Origin: Dyella japonica A8
GTDB lineage: Bacteria; Pseudomonadota; Gammaproteobacteria; Xanthomonadales; Rhodanobacteraceae
NCBI RefSeq assembly: GCF_000725385.1
Contig: NZ_CP008884.1
Span: 496,001-560,000 of the forward strand
DNA length: 64,000 bases
Direction: 5' to 3'
Shown piece after piece: positions 28,478 through 38,229 of the stretch. A program made the position numbers and the translations under genes. Below the pieces are notes generated by a model. That model ran no database searches. It was not told the origin of the DNA and saw only the letters and a program-made list of their open reading frames with translations. Within the stretch, counting starts at the first letter, position 1, and every line of letters starts with the position of its first letter.

Positions 28478-31400
28478 TCAACCCGGCGCCAACAACGCGT
28501 CCAGATCCGCCTGATCGAAGCTGAGCTTCTCACGCGTACCGCCACCTTCCAGCACCGCCTCGGCAAGCTCCGCCTTGCGCGCCTTCAACTCCTCGATGCG
28601 CTCTTCCACCGTGCCCCCCGTGATCAGGCGGAACACGAACACCGGCTTGTCCTGTCCAATGCGATGCGCGCGGTCGGATGCCTGCGCTTCTGCTGCCGGA
28701 TTCCACCACGGGTCGTAATGGATCACCGTGTCGGCTGCGGTCAGGTTGAGGCCTACGCCGCCTGCCTTCAGCGACAGCAGGAACAGTGGCACTTCGCCCT
28801 CCTGGAACTGGCGCACGGGTTCAGCGCGATCGCGCGTTTCGCCAGTGAGGGTGACGTAAGGAATGCGCTGGCGATCGAGCTCGTGCGAAATCAGCTTGAG
28901 CATTTCGGTGAACTGCGAGAACAGCAGCACCTTGCGGCCCTCGGCGAGCAGGGCGGGCAGCATGTCCATCAGCAGTTCGAACTTGGCCGAATCGCGCACG
29001 CCGCGCGCTGCTTCCAGCTTCACCAGGCGTGGATCGCAGCACACCTGGCGCAACTTGAGCAGCGCATCGAGCACGACAATGCCGCTGTGCGCGATGCCGC
29101 GCTGCGCGATGACCTCGCGCAGTTCCTCCGCCAGCGACAGGCGCAGGCTTTCGTAAAGTTCGCGCTGGCGGCCTTCGAGCACCACGCGGCGGGTGATCTC
29201 GGTCTTGGGCGGCAATTCGCTCGCCACCTGCGACTTCGTGCGCCGCAGGATGAAGGGCGCGAGGCGGCGGTTGAGGCGATCCTGGCAATCGGTGTCGCGA
29301 TGGCGTTCGATCGGCACGCGGTAGTGGCGGCGGAATGCCCCTTCGTCGCCGAGCAGGCCGGGTACCGCGAGGTCGACCTGCGACCACAGCTCGCCCAGAT
29401 GGTTTTCCAGCGGCGTGCCGGTGAGGCAGATGCAACGCGGTGCGCGCAGGCTGAGCACGGCGCGGCGCGCCTGCGTGCGCGGGTTCTTCACCTGCTGCGC
29501 TTCGTCCAGCACGATCAGCGAGAACGGTTGCTTGCGCAGCTGCACCACATCGCGCGGCAGCAGCGCATAGCTGGTGAGTACGACGTCGGTCGTGCCGAGT
29601 TGCGAGAAGTCGCCGCCACGCTGGGGACCGTGCAACGCGAGCACGCGCAATGCGGGCGCGAAACGCGCGACTTCCGCCAGCCAGTTCGGAATGAGGCTGG
29701 TGGGCACGACAACGAGCGCGGGCTGGTCGAGCGCGCCGCGCTCTTTCAATGCCAGCAGGTGCGTGATCAGCTGCAGCGTCTTGCCCAGGCCCATATCGTC
29801 GGCGAGCACGCCGCCCACGCCCGCCTCGGCAAGCGCGTTGAGCCAGCGCAGGCCTTCGCGCTGATACGGGCGCAGCTCGACGGTAAGACCTTCCGGCACG
29901 GCGTCGCTGGCGCGCTCGGCAGCGTCGCGCAGGCGCGCGGTGAAACCGCGCAGTGCGTCGGGTGCTTCCAGTTCGCTGCCGCTGGGCAGGGCTTCGACCA
30001 GTTCTTCCAGCCGGCCCGCCTGCACACGCGGCAGATGCAACGTCTTGCGCGGACGCTCCAGGTACTCGGCCAGCGGCGCCAGCAGGCCGCGCAGTTCCTT
30101 CAGGCGCACGGGCACGCGGCGGCGTTCGTCGACCGGCGCGTACCACACGGCGTCTTCCGGCTCGTTGGGCACCGGGCTCAGGTTCAACTGGTGATCGGCC
30201 AGCGCCTGTGCCACGGCGGGCAACAGGTTGTGGCGTTTGCCTTCCAGCTCGATGCCGATTTCCAGGTCGAAGGCGTGGTCGTCGGTGTCTTCCACCGCGT
30301 TGCCGTACCAGCGCACCGGGCCTTCCAGCACTTCGAACGGGAAGCTGGGCGCGTAGTCGAGCAGGAAGCCTTCGGCCTCCAGCTTGGGTCGCAGTGCGAG
30401 CCAGCGCGCGGGTGTGTTCACTTCCAGCGCGCCGGCGTAACCCTTGCCGGGAAACAGCCAGGCGTCGTCGGGCAAGGTGTCGGCGAGATCCCAGGGCAGG
30501 CCTTCGGTATCCACGCCCGGCGTGAGGCCGGCGCGCTCCAGCTGCTCCATGGCGGAAAGCTCTTCGGCGCGGCGGCGCTGGATTTCGACCAGATGTCCGT
30601 TGCGCACGCGGCGCACCAGCGGTTCGCCACCACGCCCCGGCAAGCGTTCGCCCGCGTAGTCGAACGCAAGGCGCGCATAGGCCAGTGGCGGCGTGCCGGC
30701 GGCGAGGCGGGCATGCCGCGTCAGCGCGTGCAGCGTGAGCACGGGCTTGGGCGCGAGTTCGGCGCGGCGCATCTCGCCCAGCACCTGCGGCAGCGGCAGG
30801 CGATGCGAGAGACGGCTGTTCGGCAGCGCGTCACGCAGGGTCTGGCTGTATTCGTGCTTCAGCGGCGGTAGATCCAGCCATGCTGTTTCTTCCAGCGGCG
30901 CGTCGAGGTGACCCAGCTCCGCGCGCTCGGCGTCGAGATACCAGAGGGCGTCGATGCGCAGCACGCGATGGTTGGTCGGCAGGCAGGGCAACAGGCGCTG
31001 GCTACCGTCGTGCTCGAGATGCCACTGCCAGTTGAGCTGGTGGCCCTTGCCGCGCGACAGGCGCAGGCCAGCCAGGCCGCCCAGGAAGCAGGGAGTGGTA
31101 TCGAGGATTTCCGCCAGCAGGGCGTCGCCAACGTGGCCCGAGAGGCGCGCATAGCTGCGGCTCTTGCGCAGCGTCTGCGGCAGGCCAAGCACGGTGGCGG
31201 CCAACCGCTGCTCGTGCGGCTCCAACGGCTGTTGCGACAGGTGTTTGCTGTCCAGCGGCGAGGGCCGTACGAAGCGCCCCTGCTCGGCCACGGCCAGCAG
31301 CACGGGCGCGACGTCCACATGCGCGTAGGGCACGCCCTCCTCAGGCACCACGTCGAGGAAGAAGCCCAGCACCATCGGTTCCGCGGGTGCCGTGGGCGCC

Positions 31401-31504
31401 GGTGATGCCAGCAACTTGCGCCAAGCGCCGGGCAGCGGCTCGCTGACGCCTTCGTCGCGTTGCTGGGTCAGACGGTCGTGTCGTTTATCGTCCGGTGACT
31501 GCAT
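28478..31504 (-). CDS. SNF2-family ATP-dependent helicase/translocase
   Basis: A 1008-residue protein. The N-terminal 500 residues are variable, with no SWIM zinc-finger Cys pattern visible. The SNF2 ATPase starts near LRPYQREGLRWLN, with Walker A DDMGLGKT (about 567-574), DEAQ box (IVLDEAQQVKN), LTGTPLENHLGELWS, and helicase C with LSLKAGGVGLNLTAAD and QASDRAHRIGQ. Such bacterial proteins are double-stranded DNA translocases of unclear role in transcription or repair. It is downstream of gpsA on the same strand, but a hairpin separates them. No nuclease or methylase neighbour suggests a defence system. Confidence 0.9.
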   Translation of the reverse strand: MQSPDDKRHDRLTQQRDEGVSEPLPGAWRKLLASPAPTAPAEPMVLGFFLDVVPEEGVPYAHVDVAPVLLAVAEQGRFVRPSPLDSKHLSQQPLEPHEQRLAATVLGLPQTLRKSRSYARLSGHVGDALLAEILDTTPCFLGGLAGLRLSRGKGHQLNWQWHLEHDGSQRLLPCLPTNHRVLRIDALWYLDAERAELGHLDAPLEETAWLDLPPLKHEYSQTLRDALPNSRLSHRLPLPQVLGEMRRAELAPKPVLTLHALTRHARLAAGTPPLAYARLAFDYAGERLPGRGGEPLVRRVRNGHLVEIQRRRAEELSAMEQLERAGLTPGVDTEGLPWDLADTLPDDAWLFPGKGYAGALEVNTPARWLALRPKLEAEGFLLDYAPSFPFEVLEGPVRWYGNAVEDTDDHAFDLEIGIELEGKRHNLLPAVAQALADHQLNLSPVPNEPEDAVWYAPVDERRRVPVRLKELRGLLAPLAEYLERPRKTLHLPRVQAGRLEELVEALPSGSELEAPDALRGFTARLRDAAERASDAVPEGLTVELRPYQREGLRWLNALAEAGVGGVLADDMGLGKTLQLITHLLALKERGALDQPALVVVPTSLIPNWLAEVARFAPALRVLALHGPQRGGDFSQLGTTDVVLTSYALLPRDVVQLRKQPFSLIVLDEAQQVKNPRTQARRAVLSLRAPRCICLTGTPLENHLGELWSQVDLAVPGLLGDEGAFRRHYRVPIERHRDTDCQDRLNRRLAPFILRRTKSQVASELPPKTEITRRVVLEGRQRELYESLRLSLAEELREVIAQRGIAHSGIVVLDALLKLRQVCCDPRLVKLEAARGVRDSAKFELLMDMLPALLAEGRKVLLFSQFTEMLKLISHELDRQRIPYVTLTGETRDRAEPVRQFQEGEVPLFLLSLKAGGVGLNLTAADTVIHYDPWWNPAAEAQASDRAHRIGQDKPVFVFRLITGGTVEERIEELKARKAELAEAVLEGGGTREKLSFDQADLDALLAPG

Positions 31505-31569
31505 GCGTTCGGTCCGCCAGGGCGACCAAAAGATTCAGCTTAGCAAGGCTCTTGCATGTGTGCGCGTCT

Positions 31570-31597
31570 CAGCTCCGGTTTTTTCAAACCGGAGCTG
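31570..31597 (-). terminator. Strong hairpin between gpsA and the SNF2 gene
   Basis: CAGCTCCGGTTT and AAACCGGAGCTG pair perfectly over 12 bp around TTTC. It lies 53 bases past the gpsA stop and could end the secB-gpsA transcript, but on the minus strand no T-run follows. Confidence 0.45.
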
Positions 31598-31649
31598 ATC
31601 GTTTTGTGCGAGGTGCTGAACGTGAACGGGCGATGCGGCGCCGCAGGCG

Positions 31650-32681
31650 TCATGCGGCGGGCGAAAACAGACCCTTGGGGTATTCCGGCTTCTGCTCGCG
31701 GCTCATCAGCCGCTTGAGCCCTTCGGCGGGAGTGACCTCGCCGTGGAGCACGGCGCGCACGCCGCTGCTGATGGGCAGGTCCAGGCCATGCTTGGTGGCC
31801 AGTCGCGCCACTTCGTCGGCGGTGAGCACGCTTTCCACCACCTGGCCGATCTCGCGTACGGCCTCGTCGATGGCCTTACCGCGACCCAGCGCCAGGCCAA
31901 GACGGCGGTTGCGGGACAGGTCACCGGTACAGGTAAGCACCAGGTCGCCCAGACCGGCGAGGCCCATCAGGGTTTCCGGGCGCGCGCCCAGCGCCACGCC
32001 GAGGCGGAGCATCTCGTTCATGCCACGGGTGATCAGGCCGGCGCGGGCGTTCAGGCCCAGATCCATGCCATCGGCCACGCCGGTGGCCACCGCCAGCACG
32101 TTCTTCATGGCACCACCCAGTTCCGCACCCAGCACGTCGCTGCCGGAATAGGCACGGAAGTTCGGCGCATGCAGCACCAGGGCCATGTCATGCGCAAAGG
32201 CGTCGTCGTCCGAATGCACGGTGACGGCGCTGGGCATGCCCGAGGCCACTTCCTTGGCAAACGACGGGCCGGTCACCACCGCCGCCGCACGGCCCGGGAA
32301 GCGCTCGGCCACCAGTTCATGCAGGAAGCGGCCGGTGCCCGGCTCGAAGCCCTTGGTCGCCCAGGCAATACGGGCACCGGGCTCCAGGTACGGCTGGATC
32401 TCCTCCAGGATGGAGGCGAACGCGTGGCTCGGCACCACGATCAGCACCACCTGGGCGCCGCGCAGGGCGGCGGCCAGGTCGGGCTGGTAGACCAGTTCGG
32501 CCGGCAGTTCGATGTCGGGCAGGTAACGCTGGTTGCGATGGGTCTGTTCCATCGCCTTCAGCGCGGCCGCATCGCGCCCCCAGAGCCGGGTCGGCACCTG
32601 GTTGCGGGCGGCCAGGGCCGCCAGGGCGGTGCCCCACGAGCCGGCACCGAGTACGGCCAGGGTAGGCGGACGCTCAACCAT
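31650..32681 (-). CDS. gpsA: Glycerol-3-phosphate dehydrogenase [NAD(P)+]
   Basis: A 343-residue enzyme that reduces dihydroxyacetone phosphate to glycerol-3-phosphate for phospholipid synthesis. It has the nucleotide fold [11 protein letters not shown] (11-21), IVVPSHAF, the catalytic-region [11 protein letters not shown] and GPSFAKEVA, then [13 protein letters not shown] and [12 protein letters not shown]. Length is normal. It is 20 bases downstream of secB, the gene order also found in E. coli. The product feeds PlsB, encoded at 59851-62490. Confidence 0.96.
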   Translation of the reverse strand: MVERPPTLAVLGAGSWGTALAALAARNQVPTRLWGRDAAALKAMEQTHRNQRYLPDIELPAELVYQPDLAAALRGAQVVLIVVPSHAFASILEEIQPYLEPGARIAWATKGFEPGTGRFLHELVAERFPGRAAAVVTGPSFAKEVASGMPSAVTVHSDDDAFAHDMALVLHAPNFRAYSGSDVLGAELGGAMKNVLAVATGVADGMDLGLNARAGLITRGMNEMLRLGVALGARPETLMGLAGLGDLVLTCTGDLSRNRRLGLALGRGKAIDEAVREIGQVVESVLTADEVARLATKHGLDLPISSGVRAVLHGEVTPAEGLKRLMSREQKPEYPKGLFSPAA

Positions 32682-32701
32682 GAGCTTGGTCGCCCGCTGG
32701 A

Positions 32702-33193
32702 TCAGCTATTGAGCGTCGGAGCGGCGCTGCCGCCGAGGATGCGACGCTGCTGCTCGGCGTAGAGCGCATCGAAGTTGATCGGCTGCAGCAGGAACGGCGG
32801 GAAGCCACCCTCCAGCACCAGCGAGGACAGCATCTGGCGGGCATACGGGAACAGCAGGTTCGGGCAGTAGCTGTTCAGGATGCCGGCCTGGTCCTCTTCC
32901 GAGAAACCGGCGATGCCGAACACGCCGGCCTGATGCACTTCGGCCAGGTACGCGGTGCGCTCGCCCAGCGAGCAGGTCAAGGTGAGGCTCAGCACCACTT
33001 CGAACAGGTCGTTGCCCATGTCGGTGGACTTCTGGCCCAGGTTCAGCTGGACCTGCGGCTGCTGGTCGGTCTCACCCACGTCCTGGAAGATCTGCGGGGC
33101 GTTGGGCGCCTCGTAGGACACGTCCTTGATGTAGATCTTCTGCAGCACCAGCTGCGGCTGGCCGGCCTGGCCGTTGGCGGAGACGTCTGCCAT
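32702..33193 (-). CDS. secB: Protein-export chaperone SecB
   Basis: A 163-residue tetrameric chaperone that holds preproteins unfolded and hands them to SecA. It shows [43 protein letters not shown] and the C-terminal [37 protein letters not shown] pattern of the family. ATG at 33193 has an AGAGGA ribosome site; an upstream extension is not conserved. It is first in the operon with gpsA. Confidence 0.96.
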   Translation of the reverse strand: MADVSANGQAGQPQLVLQKIYIKDVSYEAPNAPQIFQDVGETDQQPQVQLNLGQKSTDMGNDLFEVVLSLTLTCSLGERTAYLAEVHQAGVFGIAGFSEEDQAGILNSYCPNLLFPYARQMLSSLVLEGGFPPFLLQPINFDALYAEQQRRILGGSAAPTLNS

Positions 33194-33506
33194 GGGGGTA
33201 TTCCTCTTAAGTGTTCGGTGCGTGAAAACGCAAAGGACTTGATTGTTCCATACATCCCCGCGCCCTGCCATGCGCCCAGGCTCTCAAAGTGGGCAAATAT
33301 TGCGCACCGTACTGTTTTCATGGGAGAATCGCCGGCTCGACCATGCCGACCCGGGCTTCCGGGCACGTCCGCAACGCGATGCGGCCCTTACGGCAGACGC
33401 GAAACGCTCCATCTCCAGCATCGCGTGGCGCTTGCGCCGCTGGGCCGATGCCGCCCTGGCTAACGGGTGGCAAACGCGCCCCAGGGCGCCTACACAGGAG
33501 GTCATC
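33194..33506. other. Divergent promoter region of secB and rpmB
   Basis: These 313 bases hold the promoters of both genes and no gene of their own. On the plus strand TTGCGC (33300-33305) and GAGAAT (33324-33329), 18 bases apart, are a plausible promoter for rpmB, leaving a leader of about 170 bases that could be structured. Confidence 0.4.
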
Positions 33507-33743
33507 ATGGCCCGTATTTGCCAAGTCACCGGAAAGGGTGTGCGGACTGGTAACAACGTCTCGCACGCTAACAACAAAACCCGTCGCCGCTGGTTGCCGA
33601 ACCTGCATGAGCGCCGCTTCTGGGTCCCGAGCGAGAACCGCTGGGTGAAGCTGCGCGTTTCCAACCATGCCCTGCGCACGATCGACAAGAACGGCATCGA
33701 AGCCGTGCTCGCCGACCTGCGTGCCCGCGGCGAAAAGATCTGA
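33507..33743 (+). CDS. rpmB: 50S ribosomal protein L28
   Basis: A complete 78-residue L28 of the large ribosomal subunit. It opens [11 protein letters not shown], followed by [17 protein letters not shown] and ending in DLRARGEKI, the proteobacterial form. An AGGAGG ribosome site lies 5 bases before the ATG. It is the first gene of the rpmB-rpmG operon, 10 bases before rpmG. Confidence 0.98.
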   Translation: MARICQVTGKGVRTGNNVSHANNKTRRRWLPNLHERRFWVPSENRWVKLRVSNHALRTIDKNGIEAVLADLRARGEKI

Positions 33744-33753
33744 GGATTGAGCC

Positions 33754-33921
33754 ATGGCTAACAGCAAGCAAGACAAGATCCGCCTGATCTCTTCGGCCGG
33801 CACCGGCCACTTCTACACCACGCAGAAGAACAAGAAGAACACCCCGGAAAAGTTCGAGTTCAAGAAGTACGATCCGGTGGTTCGCAAGCACGTGATCTAC
33901 AAGGAAGGCAAGATCAAGTGA
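33754..33921 (+). CDS. rpmG: 50S ribosomal protein L33
   Basis: A 55-residue L33 with [18 protein letters not shown] and the ending VIYKEGKIK. The zinc Cys pairs of some L33 forms are absent, so it is the zinc-free (C-minus) type. It begins 10 bases after rpmB and is followed by a strong terminator. Confidence 0.97.
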   Translation: MANSKQDKIRLISSAGTGHFYTTQKNKKNTPEKFEFKKYDPVVRKHVIYKEGKIK

Positions 33922-34013
33922 GGCATGGTCCAAGCGCGTAGCGCTTGGGGAACCATGGCTCACCCCGGCGAACCCCACAAAAGGGGGCAAGGGCCGGGGT
34001 CCAGTGCCTTACG

Positions 34014-34040
34014 AAAAACCCGCCGCAAGGCGGGTTTTTT
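34014..34040 (+). terminator. Rho-independent terminator of rpmB-rpmG
   Basis: ACCCGCC/GGCGGGT with a GCAA loop, five A before and six T after. It lies 92 bases after the rpmG stop. Confidence 0.92.
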
Positions 34041-34085
34041 GTTGCCCGCTTGCCGGTGACAGCCCGGTCTCGGAAGATCGCGGCC

Positions 34086-34634
34086 ATGGCATCGCCAACC
34101 GCCCTGTTCCCCACCTTGCTGGATGCCAGCGACTGGCCACGGCTGCACCCCGCCGTGCGGCGCATGCACGCCGACGGCCATGTGATCGAGGCAAGCGGCC
34201 AGGCCGACGTGGATGGCGCACGACATGCCCTCGCTCGCTGGCTACGGCACCTGCTGACCCTGCCTGAGCCGGGCACAGGGCAAGCCATCGCGCTCACCAT
34301 CGAACGCCACCCCACCCATGAGCGGTGGACGCGTCGCTTCGCACGGGGGCGCATGCAATCTACGCTACGGCAAGGCAACGATCTCCGCCTGCACGAAAAG
34401 CTCGGGCCGGCGACATTGCATTTCTCCTTGCGGCGCGAAGGCGATGCCATCGACTGGCAGTTGAAGCGTGTCAGCGTGCTCGGCTTCCCGTTGCCGCGTG
34501 CGCTCTTCGGCACGGTGTTGTCGCGCAGCGGTGCCCATGACGGGCGCTACGCGTTCGACATCGACGTCCAAGTTCCGCTGCTTGGCCAGTTGATCGCTTA
34601 TCGCGGCTGGCTGGAGATCGACCATGTCGGCTGA
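34086..34634 (+). CDS. DUF4166 domain protein
   Basis: A 182-residue protein that fits DUF4166: FPTLLDASDWPRLHPAVRRMH, then ERWTRRFARGRMQSTL and beta strands to RYAFDIDVQVPLLGQLIAYRGWLE. It has no signal peptide. The function is unknown; in other genomes the domain is found alone or fused to epimerase or saccharopine-dehydrogenase-like domains. It overlaps the DCC gene by 11 bases, so the two are likely co-expressed. ATG at 34086 begins just after the terminator of the ribosomal operon. Confidence 0.75.
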   Translation: MASPTALFPTLLDASDWPRLHPAVRRMHADGHVIEASGQADVDGARHALARWLRHLLTLPEPGTGQAIALTIERHPTHERWTRRFARGRMQSTLRQGNDLRLHEKLGPATLHFSLRREGDAIDWQLKRVSVLGFPLPRALFGTVLSRSGAHDGRYAFDIDVQVPLLGQLIAYRGWLEIDHVG

Positions 34635-35037
34635 GCTTGACCATCCCGTCATCGTCTTCGACGGTGTCTGCGTGCTGTGCAGCCGCTGGGTGGATTTCAT
34701 CCTTCGGCATGACCGCGCGGGGCGATTCCGGTTGGCGTCCATGCAGGGAGTGCACGGACGTTCGCTCTTGGTGGCACATGGCCTGTCACCGGATGATCCG
34801 GTGTCGTTCCTGCTGGTGGACCAAGGCAAGGGCTATAGCGATACGGATGCGATCGCACGCGTGCTGGGCCAGTTGGGCGGACGTTGGCGTTTGGCTGGCC
34901 GCGTGCTGCGCGCGATACCGCGACCACTGCGCGACCGGGTGTATCGGTGGGTGGCACGGCATCGGTATCGGTTGTTTGGACGGCGGGAGCAGTGTCGGGT
35001 GCCGGAGGCGGCGCAGGCGTGGCGGTTTATGGATTGA
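34624..35037 (+). CDS. DCC-family thiol-disulfide oxidoreductase-like protein (DUF393)
   Basis: A 137-residue protein with the DUF393 signature at its start, VIVFDGVCVLCSRWVDFILRHD, where D-x-x-C-x-x-C gives the DCC name. RFRLASMQG follows, then SDTDAIARVLGQLGG. It is thought to have a thioredoxin-like fold; the role is not established. It overlaps the upstream DUF4166 gene, a common pairing of uncharacterised genes. Confidence 0.85.
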   Translation: MSAELDHPVIVFDGVCVLCSRWVDFILRHDRAGRFRLASMQGVHGRSLLVAHGLSPDDPVSFLLVDQGKGYSDTDAIARVLGQLGGRWRLAGRVLRAIPRPLRDRVYRWVARHRYRLFGRREQCRVPEAAQAWRFMD

Positions 35038-35112
35038 TGGGTGGAGGTTGGCGCGTTGAGCGCCAGGGTTTTGCTCACGCGCCCCCTCAGGGAGACGGTT
35101 GAGGTGAGGGGT

Positions 35113-35980
35113 CAACCTTGCCTCATGACTTCATAAGAGCCGTCATCCCGGCGTAGGCCGGGATCCAGTTTCTGTCGTGGTCGGTCGTCGCCTCGTGCGA
35201 TCCCGCGATCGGGCCGCTTACGCAGCGGGCGTTTCGACCTTCTGCCGAAGGCCGAGTCACTTTTCTTTTGCTGGCCCAAAAGAAAAGTAACCCAAAGAAA
35301 ATGGCCTGAAGAGCCAGGGCTGGCAGCATTCTGTGGGGACAAGCCCGAACGGTTGAGACAGGTCGCTACTCGGCTACCTCCGCCTCTACACAACGGGTAC
35401 TTCCAAGCGCTTCGCAACGCGTCATCGCGATGAGGACTTAAAGCAGCGCCTCGCTTCGGCCCCGATGGACCCGCACGCCCGCCCGCTTTTCTGTGGGAGC
35501 GCACCCTGTGCGCGACTGCGGCACATCACGATTCCCGCTCTGTCAGGTTGTCGCGCACAGGGTGCGCTCCCACAGACAAGCCGGCACGACTGAGTTCCAT
35601 CGCGACATTCGACGCGATGTGCAGCGAAGCAGCACGAGCCGCCTGCTTTGGCTTTGGCTTTGGCTTTGGCTTTGGCTTTGGCTCCTGATCTCTCGGGTCC
35701 CCGGATGACGCGCCTTCCGGGGACCCTTCTCTTTGGTTACTTTCTGATGCGAAGCTAGTCCCTGTGGGACTTGGGCAAGCAAGAGAAAGTGACCCGCCCT
35801 CCGGCAGGAGGGCGGAAGCCCGCGGCAGGCGAGCCAGGTCGCGGGACGCTAGAACCAGACACCGAGGCTCTGGATGACCAGCCTTCGGCTGTTGTGAAGC
35901 GCTTCCGGCCTTCGACGCGAAGCTAGTCCCTGTGGGGCGCCGGGATGACGGCTGAAGAACGAAGCGATGAGGCTAGATTG
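35113..35980. repeat. Composite palindromic element, copy B (about 0.87 kb)
   Basis: The same plan as the copy at 27439-28434: outer CGTCATCCCGGCG arm at 35141 and CGCCGGGATGACG at the right end, a left hairpin CACTTTTCTTTTG..CAAAAGAAAAGT near 35257-35292, a REP-like pair (35493-35516 and 35550-35573), a GGCTTT tract (35645-35690) and the right arm with GTGACCCGCCCTCCGGCAGG. The centre differs: the REP spacer is unrelated and the GC-rich block after the hexamer tract is shorter. It again lies between convergent genes. Confidence 0.85.
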
Positions 35981-36070
35981 CCCCTTCGTTCCAACCTTCT
36001 TCCCAACGGGAGAACAAGTCAGGGCTGCGGTATCGCCCAGCGGCTTGCCACTCACCCTAGTAAGCCCACA

Positions 36071-36099
36071 AAAAAAGCCCGCCTTGCGGCGGGCTTTTT
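36071..36099 (-). terminator. Bidirectional rho-independent terminator of the desaturase gene
   Basis: GCCCGCC/GGCGGGC with a TTGC loop, six A on the left and five T on the right, so it works from both sides. It starts 22 bases after the desaturase stop. Confidence 0.9.
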
Positions 36100-36120
36100 C
36101 ATGCAACTAATAGCAGCCAA

Positions 36121-37317
36121 TCAAGCCGCGTTCGCCACCGAATAACTCTTCAGGCGACCCGCGAACTCCTGCAGCGCACGAATACCGCTCTGCTCCGCCT
36201 CGGCGATCCACTGCTGCAGACCCTTCAGCGCCTGATCTGCGCCACGCTGCTCCATCAGGGCAGCCAGGCGGTTGCGGAAATCGCACACCGTGCTCAGGGT
36301 CGGGCGCTTGGCCAGCACGGCCTGCATGCGGTCACGGCCTTCGTTATCCAGCCAGCGGCCACCATCGGCCAGTGCGCGACGCATGCGGCGTGGCACGGAC
36401 TTGATGTTCTCGCCGGCATGCTGCGCTTCGTCGCGCAAGGTCGGCATGATCACGTTGCGGTAGTAGTCGGTCATCGCGGCGAAGCGATGGGTGAGCACGC
36501 CCTTGAGCGTCTCGGCGTCCGGCAGGTGCACGTTCGGGCGAACGTCCAGCGTCGGCGCCACGCGCAACACCTTGGCCAGGCCGACTGCACGCAGGGCGCA
36601 GATGGCGGCCCAACCAATGTCGAACTCCCACTTGCGCAGGGCGAACTTGGCCGAGCTCGGGAAGGCGTGGTGGTTGTTGTGCAGCTCTTCGCCGCCGATC
36701 CAGAAACCCCACGGAATGAGGTTGGTCGCGGTGTCGGCACTTTCAAAGTTGCGGTAGCCCCACCAGTGGCCGATGCCGTTGACGAAGCCGGCGGCCCAGA
36801 ACGGGATCCAGATCATCTGCAGCGCCCACAGCGCGGCGCCGATGACGCCGAACAGGGCAAGGTTGATAATGAGCATCAGCGCCGGGCCCCAGTACGGATG
36901 GCCGGCGTAGAGCTTGCGCTCGATCCAATCGTCCGGCGTGCCGCGGCCGTACTTCTCCAGGTCTTCCTTCACTTCGCTGGCGTCGCGGTACAGCGACACG
37001 CCGTCCCAGAAGACCTTCTTGATGCCGTAGATCTGCGGGCTGTGCGGATCTTCCTCGGTCTCGACCTTGGCGTGGTGCTTGCGGTGCACGGCCACCCACT
37101 CCTTGGTGACCATGCCCGTGGTGAGCCAGCCCCAGAAACGGAAGAAGTGCGAGATGGACCAGTGCAGGTCCACGCCACGATGGGTCTGACAGCGGTGCAG
37201 ATACAGCGTCACCGTGAAGATGGTGAGCTGCGTCATGACCAGCATGTAGATCACGATGGCGCCCCAACTGGCGTGCGTCAGGCCGTTGGAGAGGAAGTTG
37301 AGTACTGCATCGAGCAT
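36121..37317 (-). CDS. Membrane acyl-CoA/acyl-lipid desaturase
   Basis: A 398-residue membrane di-iron desaturase with all three histidine boxes: HRCQTH (41-46), HRKHH (78-82) and HNNHH (213-217). It has about four membrane segments and a 120-residue C-terminal tail. It inserts a cis double bond, probably delta-9, into saturated acyl chains and tunes membrane fluidity. ATG at 37317 is given; a GTG three codons upstream is possible. A 10-bp palindrome ACAATATTGT at 37387-37396 lies 70 bases upstream and might bind a regulator. It is divergent from the ABC operon. Confidence 0.92.
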   Translation of the reverse strand: MLDAVLNFLSNGLTHASWGAIVIYMLVMTQLTIFTVTLYLHRCQTHRGVDLHWSISHFFRFWGWLTTGMVTKEWVAVHRKHHAKVETEEDPHSPQIYGIKKVFWDGVSLYRDASEVKEDLEKYGRGTPDDWIERKLYAGHPYWGPALMLIINLALFGVIGAALWALQMIWIPFWAAGFVNGIGHWWGYRNFESADTATNLIPWGFWIGGEELHNNHHAFPSSAKFALRKWEFDIGWAAICALRAVGLAKVLRVAPTLDVRPNVHLPDAETLKGVLTHRFAAMTDYYRNVIMPTLRDEAQHAGENIKSVPRRMRRALADGGRWLDNEGRDRMQAVLAKRPTLSTVCDFRNRLAALMEQRGADQALKGLQQWIAEAEQSGIRALQEFAGRLKSYSVANAA

Positions 37318-37491
37318 GGGAAACACCCAGGTGTATGAAATTTCAGTCTAATCCAGGGGTTTCCGTACCCGCCAGCATGGACTCGCACAATATTGTCGCA
37401 TCCCTTTGAGGTCACGACGTTAATGTGCTGTACCGCCCAAGGGCGCCCTTCCCCCGTTGTGTGAAGGTGGGGCCGCCGTGACAATCATGCA

Positions 37492-38229
37492 ATGACCGCG
37501 CCTACCGCCGTATTGCAACTGGATCACATCACCCGACATCGGGCGGGACGACCCGCCGTGGCCGATCTCAGCCTGACGCTGGACGCGGGACAGGTACTGG
37601 GTTTGCTGGGGGTCAACGGGGCGGGCAAGAGCACCACGCTAGCCATGATTGCCGGTGCCTTGGTACCCGATGGCGGTGCCATCAAGCTGAACGGCAAGGA
37701 CTTTCTGGAACAGCCGGAACTGGCGCGGCGCGGCGTTGGCTGGCTGCCGGAACGTGCCCCGCTGTGGCCGGAACTGACCGTACGGGAACATCTGGACGCC
37801 CACGGTCTCCTGCGCGGCCTGGGCGGCGCGGTACTGGCGAAGGCGCGCCAGCGCATCGTCGAGCGCCTGGAACTTGGCGCGTTGTCGCGTCGGCTGGCCG
37901 GCGTGCTGTCGCAGGGCCAGCGCCAACGGCTGGGCCTGGCCTGCGCGCTGCTGCACGCGCCCTCGCTGCTGGTGCTGGACGAGCCGGCCAATGCGCTCGA
38001 CCCGGTGCAGGTCGCCGCGCTGCGTACGGTGATCCGCGAACAGGCCGCCGCCGGCACCGCGATCATCCTTTCCACGCACCTGCTGGCCGAGGTCACCGCC
38101 GCCTGTGATCGCGTGGCGATCCTGCACGAAGGGCAGCTGCGCTACGACGGCGCCATCACCGATAGCGACCACAAGATGCTCGAACAGACCTTTTTCGATA
38201 TCGCCATGCGCGGGGCACAGGCCGCATGA
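37492..38229 (+). CDS. ABC transporter ATP-binding protein (GldA-like)
   Basis: A 245-residue ABC ATPase with Walker A GVNGAGKST, signature LSQGQRQRLG, Walker B LLVLDEPANALD and the switch His in STHLLAE. It is of the CcmA/GldA export class, without a membrane domain. It starts a four-gene operon with overlapping ends (ATGA with the permease), and would power export or a mechanical process at the inner membrane. Confidence 0.9.
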   Translation: MTAPTAVLQLDHITRHRAGRPAVADLSLTLDAGQVLGLLGVNGAGKSTTLAMIAGALVPDGGAIKLNGKDFLEQPELARRGVGWLPERAPLWPELTVREHLDAHGLLRGLGGAVLAKARQRIVERLELGALSRRLAGVLSQGQRQRLGLACALLHAPSLLVLDEPANALDPVQVAALRTVIREQAAAGTAIILSTHLLAEVTAACDRVAILHEGQLRYDGAITDSDHKMLEQTFFDIAMRGAQAA

